Shown here one piece after another: positions 6,451 to 8,235 of a stretch of 8,235 nt of DNA. Source of the stretch: Sulfurimonas sp. (lineage in GTDB: Bacteria; Campylobacterota; Campylobacteria; Campylobacterales; Sulfurimonadaceae); NCBI GenBank assembly GCA_021648465.1, contig JAKISR010000071.1:1-8235 (forward strand), given 5' to 3'. The position numbers were made by a program, and so were the translations under genes. The notes under the pieces were generated by a model that was given only the letters and a program-made list of their open reading frames with translations, ran no database searches and was not told where the DNA came from. The stretch's first letter is position 1. Each line of letters starts with the position of its first letter.

Positions 6451-7608
6451 ATGACAAAAGAGTATATATTTACTTCGGAGTCTGTAACAGAAGGGCACCC
6501 TGATAAGATGGCAGATCAAATCAGTGATGCAATTTTGGATTATATTATTGAAAATGATACTAATGCACGTGTTGCATGTGAAACCTTAGTATCAAATGGT
6601 TTTTGTGTAATTGCAGGCGAATTAAAAACAACGGCTTATGCCCCTATGCAAGAGATTGTAAGAAAAGTTATTCAAGATATTGGATATACAGATGCTACTT
6701 ATGGTTTTGATTATCGTGCAGCAGCTGTACTAAATGGAATTGGTGAGCAGTCATCTGATATAAATCAAGGTGTAGATAGAGAGAACGGTGAAATAGGTGC
6801 AGGCGACCAAGGTATGATGTTTGGTTATGCTTGTCGTGAGACAGATGTTCTTATGCCACTACCAATATATTTAGCTCACCGCTTAACTCGAAGACTTGCA
6901 GAGGTTCGTAAAGAAGGTATAGTACCATATCTTCGTCCTGATGGAAAAGCTCAAATTAGTGTTAAGTATATAGATGAAAAACCTGTTTCAGTAGAGACTG
7001 TAGTTCTTTCAACTCAACATGCCCCTGATGTTTCACAAGCTCAGATTCGTAAAGATATGATTGAAGAGGTTATTAAAGAGGTTATTCCAAGTGAGCTTTT
7101 AAGTAAAGATGTAGTATTTCATATAAATCCAACTGGAAAATTTGTAATTGGTGGACCGCAAGGTGATGCAGGGTTAACAGGTAGAAAAATCATAGTAGAT
7201 ACATATGGTGGAAGTTGTCCTCATGGCGGTGGAGCATTCTCTGGTAAGGATCCAACAAAAGTAGATAGGAGTGCTGCATATGCATGTAGACATGTAGCAA
7301 AAAATTTAGTTGCAGCTGGAGTTTGTGATAAAGTAACTATTCAAGTCTCATACGCTATAGGTGTAGTACAACCAGTATCAATTTATGTAGATACACATGG
7401 TACAGGTAAAGTTGATGAAGATGAGATACAAGAGTGTGTAAAAGAGCTTTTTGATCTTTCTCCTAAAGGTATAATAGAATCACTTGATTTACTTCGCCCA
7501 ATCTATAGAAAAACTGCTGTATATGGGCATTTTGGTAGAGAAGAAGATGGTTTTACTTGGGAGCAAATAGATAGAGTAAACGACATAAAAAACTTCTTAA
7601 AACTTTAA
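6451..7608 (+). CDS. metK: S-adenosylmethionine synthetase (methionine adenosyltransferase)
   Basis: MetK makes S-adenosylmethionine from methionine and ATP, releasing phosphate and diphosphate; it works as a cytoplasmic tetramer that needs Mg2+ and K+. The 385-residue length is typical of bacterial MetK. Visible signatures are EGHPDKMADQISDAILD (14-30, with ATP-binding H16 and metal-binding D18), GAGDQGMMFGYA (116-127), the DAGLTGRKIIVDTYGG block (239-254), and the phosphate-binding glycine loop GGGAFSGKDPTKVDRS (259-274). All key residues are present. The ATG is supported by the ribosome site just upstream and by the canonical N-terminus. It is monocistronic: a divergent promoter region lies before it and a terminator after it. 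Confidence 0.98.
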   Translation: MTKEYIFTSESVTEGHPDKMADQISDAILDYIIENDTNARVACETLVSNGFCVIAGELKTTAYAPMQEIVRKVIQDIGYTDATYGFDYRAAAVLNGIGEQSSDINQGVDRENGEIGAGDQGMMFGYACRETDVLMPLPIYLAHRLTRRLAEVRKEGIVPYLRPDGKAQISVKYIDEKPVSVETVVLSTQHAPDVSQAQIRKDMIEEVIKEVIPSELLSKDVVFHINPTGKFVIGGPQGDAGLTGRKIIVDTYGGSCPHGGGAFSGKDPTKVDRSAAYACRHVAKNLVAAGVCDKVTIQVSYAIGVVQPVSIYVDTHGTGKVDEDEIQECVKELFDLSPKGIIESLDLLRPIYRKTAVYGHFGREEDGFTWEQIDRVNDIKNFLKL

Positions 7609-7622
7609 TAATAATCATTATC
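7604..7622 (+). promoter_or_regulatory. Fur-box-like palindrome
   Basis: tttaataataatcattatc matches the classic 19-bp Fur consensus GATAATGATAATCATTATC at 16 of 19 positions by hand count. The span 7609-7623 matches the Helicobacter pylori iron-Fur consensus TAATAATnATTATTA at 13 of 14 defined positions. It overlaps the metK stop codon and the left arm of the metK terminator, about 140 bp before the ferredoxin ATG. Regulation of the ferredoxin by iron is possible. Chance AT-rich matches are the main alternative. Confidence 0.45.
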
Positions 7623-7655
7623 AAAACCCCTTTGCTTGGGGGTTGTTTGTTGATA
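7619..7655 (+). terminator. Transcription terminator of metK
   Basis: The inner stem aacccc/ggggtt (7625-7630 with 7639-7644) has an 8-nt loop. An outer stem tatcaa/ttgata (7619-7624 with 7650-7655) extends it around a 5-base bulge, gtttg. The T-rich gtttgtt right after the inner stem can serve as the release tract. It begins 11 bases past the metK stop and is the only G/C-rich hairpin in this gap. Confidence 0.7.
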
Positions 7656-7720
7656 AATAGTAACAAAATGCAATAATTGTTTCTTTAAAAAAAATATTTT
7701 AGCTATCTTTAAAATTCTTG

Positions 7721-7729
7721 TGATAAACT
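7721..7729 (+). promoter_or_regulatory. Tentative extended -10 element of the ferredoxin gene
   Basis: TGATAAACT resembles an extended -10 (TGn plus TAAACT, 4 of 6). It would start transcription near 7736, about 25 nt before the ATG. Phased T/A tracts precede it, as in many Campylobacterota promoters, but there is no recognisable -35. Confidence 0.3.
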
Positions 7730-7748
7730 TACTTTCAAAAAAAAAATC

Positions 7749-7753
7749 AGGAG
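7749..7753 (+). promoter_or_regulatory. Ribosome binding site of the ferredoxin gene
   Basis: AGGAG lies 7 nt before the ATG at 7761. It is the strongest Shine-Dalgarno site in the window and fixes the start; it suggests high expression. Confidence 0.75.
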
Positions 7754-7760
7754 AATACTA

Positions 7761-8045
7761 ATGGCAGTAGTTATTAATGATACATGTATTAACTGTGGTG
7801 CTTGTATTGACGAGTGTCCAGTAGAAGCAATCGTAGATGAGGATGATAATCCAACAGATGAAGAGATTTATTATGTATATGCTGACAAATGTGTAGAGTG
7901 TGTTGAACACCATGATGAACCAGCATGTGCAACATCATGTCCTACAGAAGGTTGTATCACTTGGGACGCAATTGGTGAAAGTCCATCGCATCGTGAAGAT
8001 ATTACAGATGAGCAACGTTCAAATAAAGAACCTGTTGTAGAATAA
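7761..8045 (+). CDS. 2[4Fe-4S] ferredoxin, Alvin/FdxA type
   Basis: This small (94 residues), acidic, cytoplasmic electron carrier has two [4Fe-4S] sites. The first motif is C9-x2-C12-x2-C15-x3-C19-P. The second is C44-x2-C47-x8-C56-x3-C60-P, and the 8-residue insertion between its second and third Cys marks the Allochromatium (Alvin) class, which has very low potential clusters. A further C65 follows. In Campylobacterota such ferredoxins accept electrons from pyruvate and 2-oxoglutarate oxidoreductases. The closest remembered relative is Campylobacter jejuni FdxA, which is iron-induced, linked to aerotolerance and encoded next to ahpC; here metK lies between the two genes. The last 25 or so residues form a polar, acidic tail with no cluster ligands. 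I have not assigned a symbol because fdxA and fdxB naming is inconsistent. Confidence 0.93.
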   Translation: MAVVINDTCINCGACIDECPVEAIVDEDDNPTDEEIYYVYADKCVECVEHHDEPACATSCPTEGCITWDAIGESPSHREDITDEQRSNKEPVVE

Positions 8046-8055
8046 TCTTTTAATG

Positions 8056-8083
8056 ATTTACAAAGTTTTAATGCTTTGTAAAT
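8056..8083 (+). terminator. Probable terminator of the ferredoxin gene
   Basis: A perfect 10-bp inverted repeat (8056-8065 with 8074-8083; core tttacaaag/ctttgtaaa) encloses an 8-nt loop, starting 10 bases after the ferredoxin stop. The following tract is short (ttcctt), so termination may be incomplete and could let transcription run antisense into the IS element. Confidence 0.6.
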
Positions 8084-8114
8084 TTCCTTCTATCCACTAC
8101 ACTATTATAAATCC

Positions 8115-8235
8115 AACATTTAAATCTGAAGTGCAACTTTCAAGTTAAAAAATCATATCATTTTTTCCTTAAGCTGCTGCTTCTAATCCATAAAAAACTT
8201 CATTTGGAGTTCTCCAATTGAGAGATTTTCTTGGT
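8115..8235 (-). mobile_element. Right end of an IS30-family insertion sequence (continues beyond the window)
   Basis: The minus strand encodes the C-terminus of an IS30-type transposase. Beyond its stop, the stretch 8115-8140 (including tctgaagtgcaactt) resembles the terminal inverted repeats of this family, many of which carry a GTTGCACTT core. The exact outer boundary cannot be fixed because the other end lies outside the window; 8115 is an estimate. Confidence 0.55.
8169..8235 (-). CDS. IS30-family transposase, C-terminal fragment (cut by the window edge)
   Basis: Only the last 21 residues and the TAA stop are in view. They begin PRKSLNWRTPNEVFYG and end in AAA. The pattern 'RPRKxLxxxTPxEVF' is the hallmark end of IS30-family DDE transposases, just after the catalytic domain. 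These enzymes excise and insert the element through a circular intermediate. The frame is clean to the window edge, so nothing shows that it is broken. It converges on the ferredoxin gene with about 120 bp between them. Confidence 0.8.
   Translation of the reverse strand, partial: PRKSLNWRTPNEVFYGLEAAA

Noticed and set aside
1..8235. CRISPR array, tRNA or rRNA genes
   Set aside because: No regularly spaced direct repeats and no cloverleaf-like or rRNA-like segments were seen in the short intergenic gaps.

Overview
The window is AT-rich DNA that looks like a member of the Campylobacterota (Epsilonproteobacteria), probably a free-living Sulfurimonas-type sulfur/hydrogen oxidiser. The best evidence is the 198-residue AhpC/TsaA peroxiredoxin, which closely resembles the Helicobacter/Campylobacter enzyme, and the Alvin-type 2[4Fe-4S] ferredoxin typical of that phylum. 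Assignment to genus is inference.

Layout, left to right. (1) Positions 1-129 hold the end of an unrecognised upstream gene that may carry a frameshift. (2) At 189-1352 (+) is a two-domain protein with a metallopeptidase-like N-terminus, whose HExxH is degraded, and a VWA-like C-terminus. (3) Converging on it and sharing its stop tetranucleotide, at 1349-2593 (-), is a REC-REC-GGDEF response regulator whose GGDEF half has lost several key residues. (4) A back-to-back palindromic promoter (2624-2636) separates that gene from a Pif1/RecD-like SF1B helicase (2642-3910, +), which may be translated from a leaderless mRNA. (5) A DMT/EamA permease (3904-4794, +) overlaps the helicase end. (6) At 4799-5509 (-) is an orphan protein with a PD-(D/E)XK-like N-terminus. 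(7) ahpC (5677-6273, -) has a clear intrinsic terminator. (8) metK (6451-7608, +) diverges from ahpC. (9) A Fur-box-like palindrome abuts the metK stop, followed by the metK terminator. (10) A 2[4Fe-4S] ferredoxin lies at 7761-8045 (+). (11) The last 22 codons of an IS30-family transposase run off the right edge on the minus strand.

The right half is housekeeping and redox biology: peroxide detoxification (AhpC), S-adenosylmethionine synthesis (MetK) and low-potential electron transfer (ferredoxin), with a possible iron-responsive site. The left half is more accessory in character: a regulator, a helicase, a permease and orphan proteins with no obvious shared pathway. I see no convincing new multi-gene system. 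The best leads are the Fur-like site, the symmetric promoter with a possibly leaderless helicase mRNA, and the two degraded enzyme domains. No tRNA, rRNA or CRISPR array was seen.
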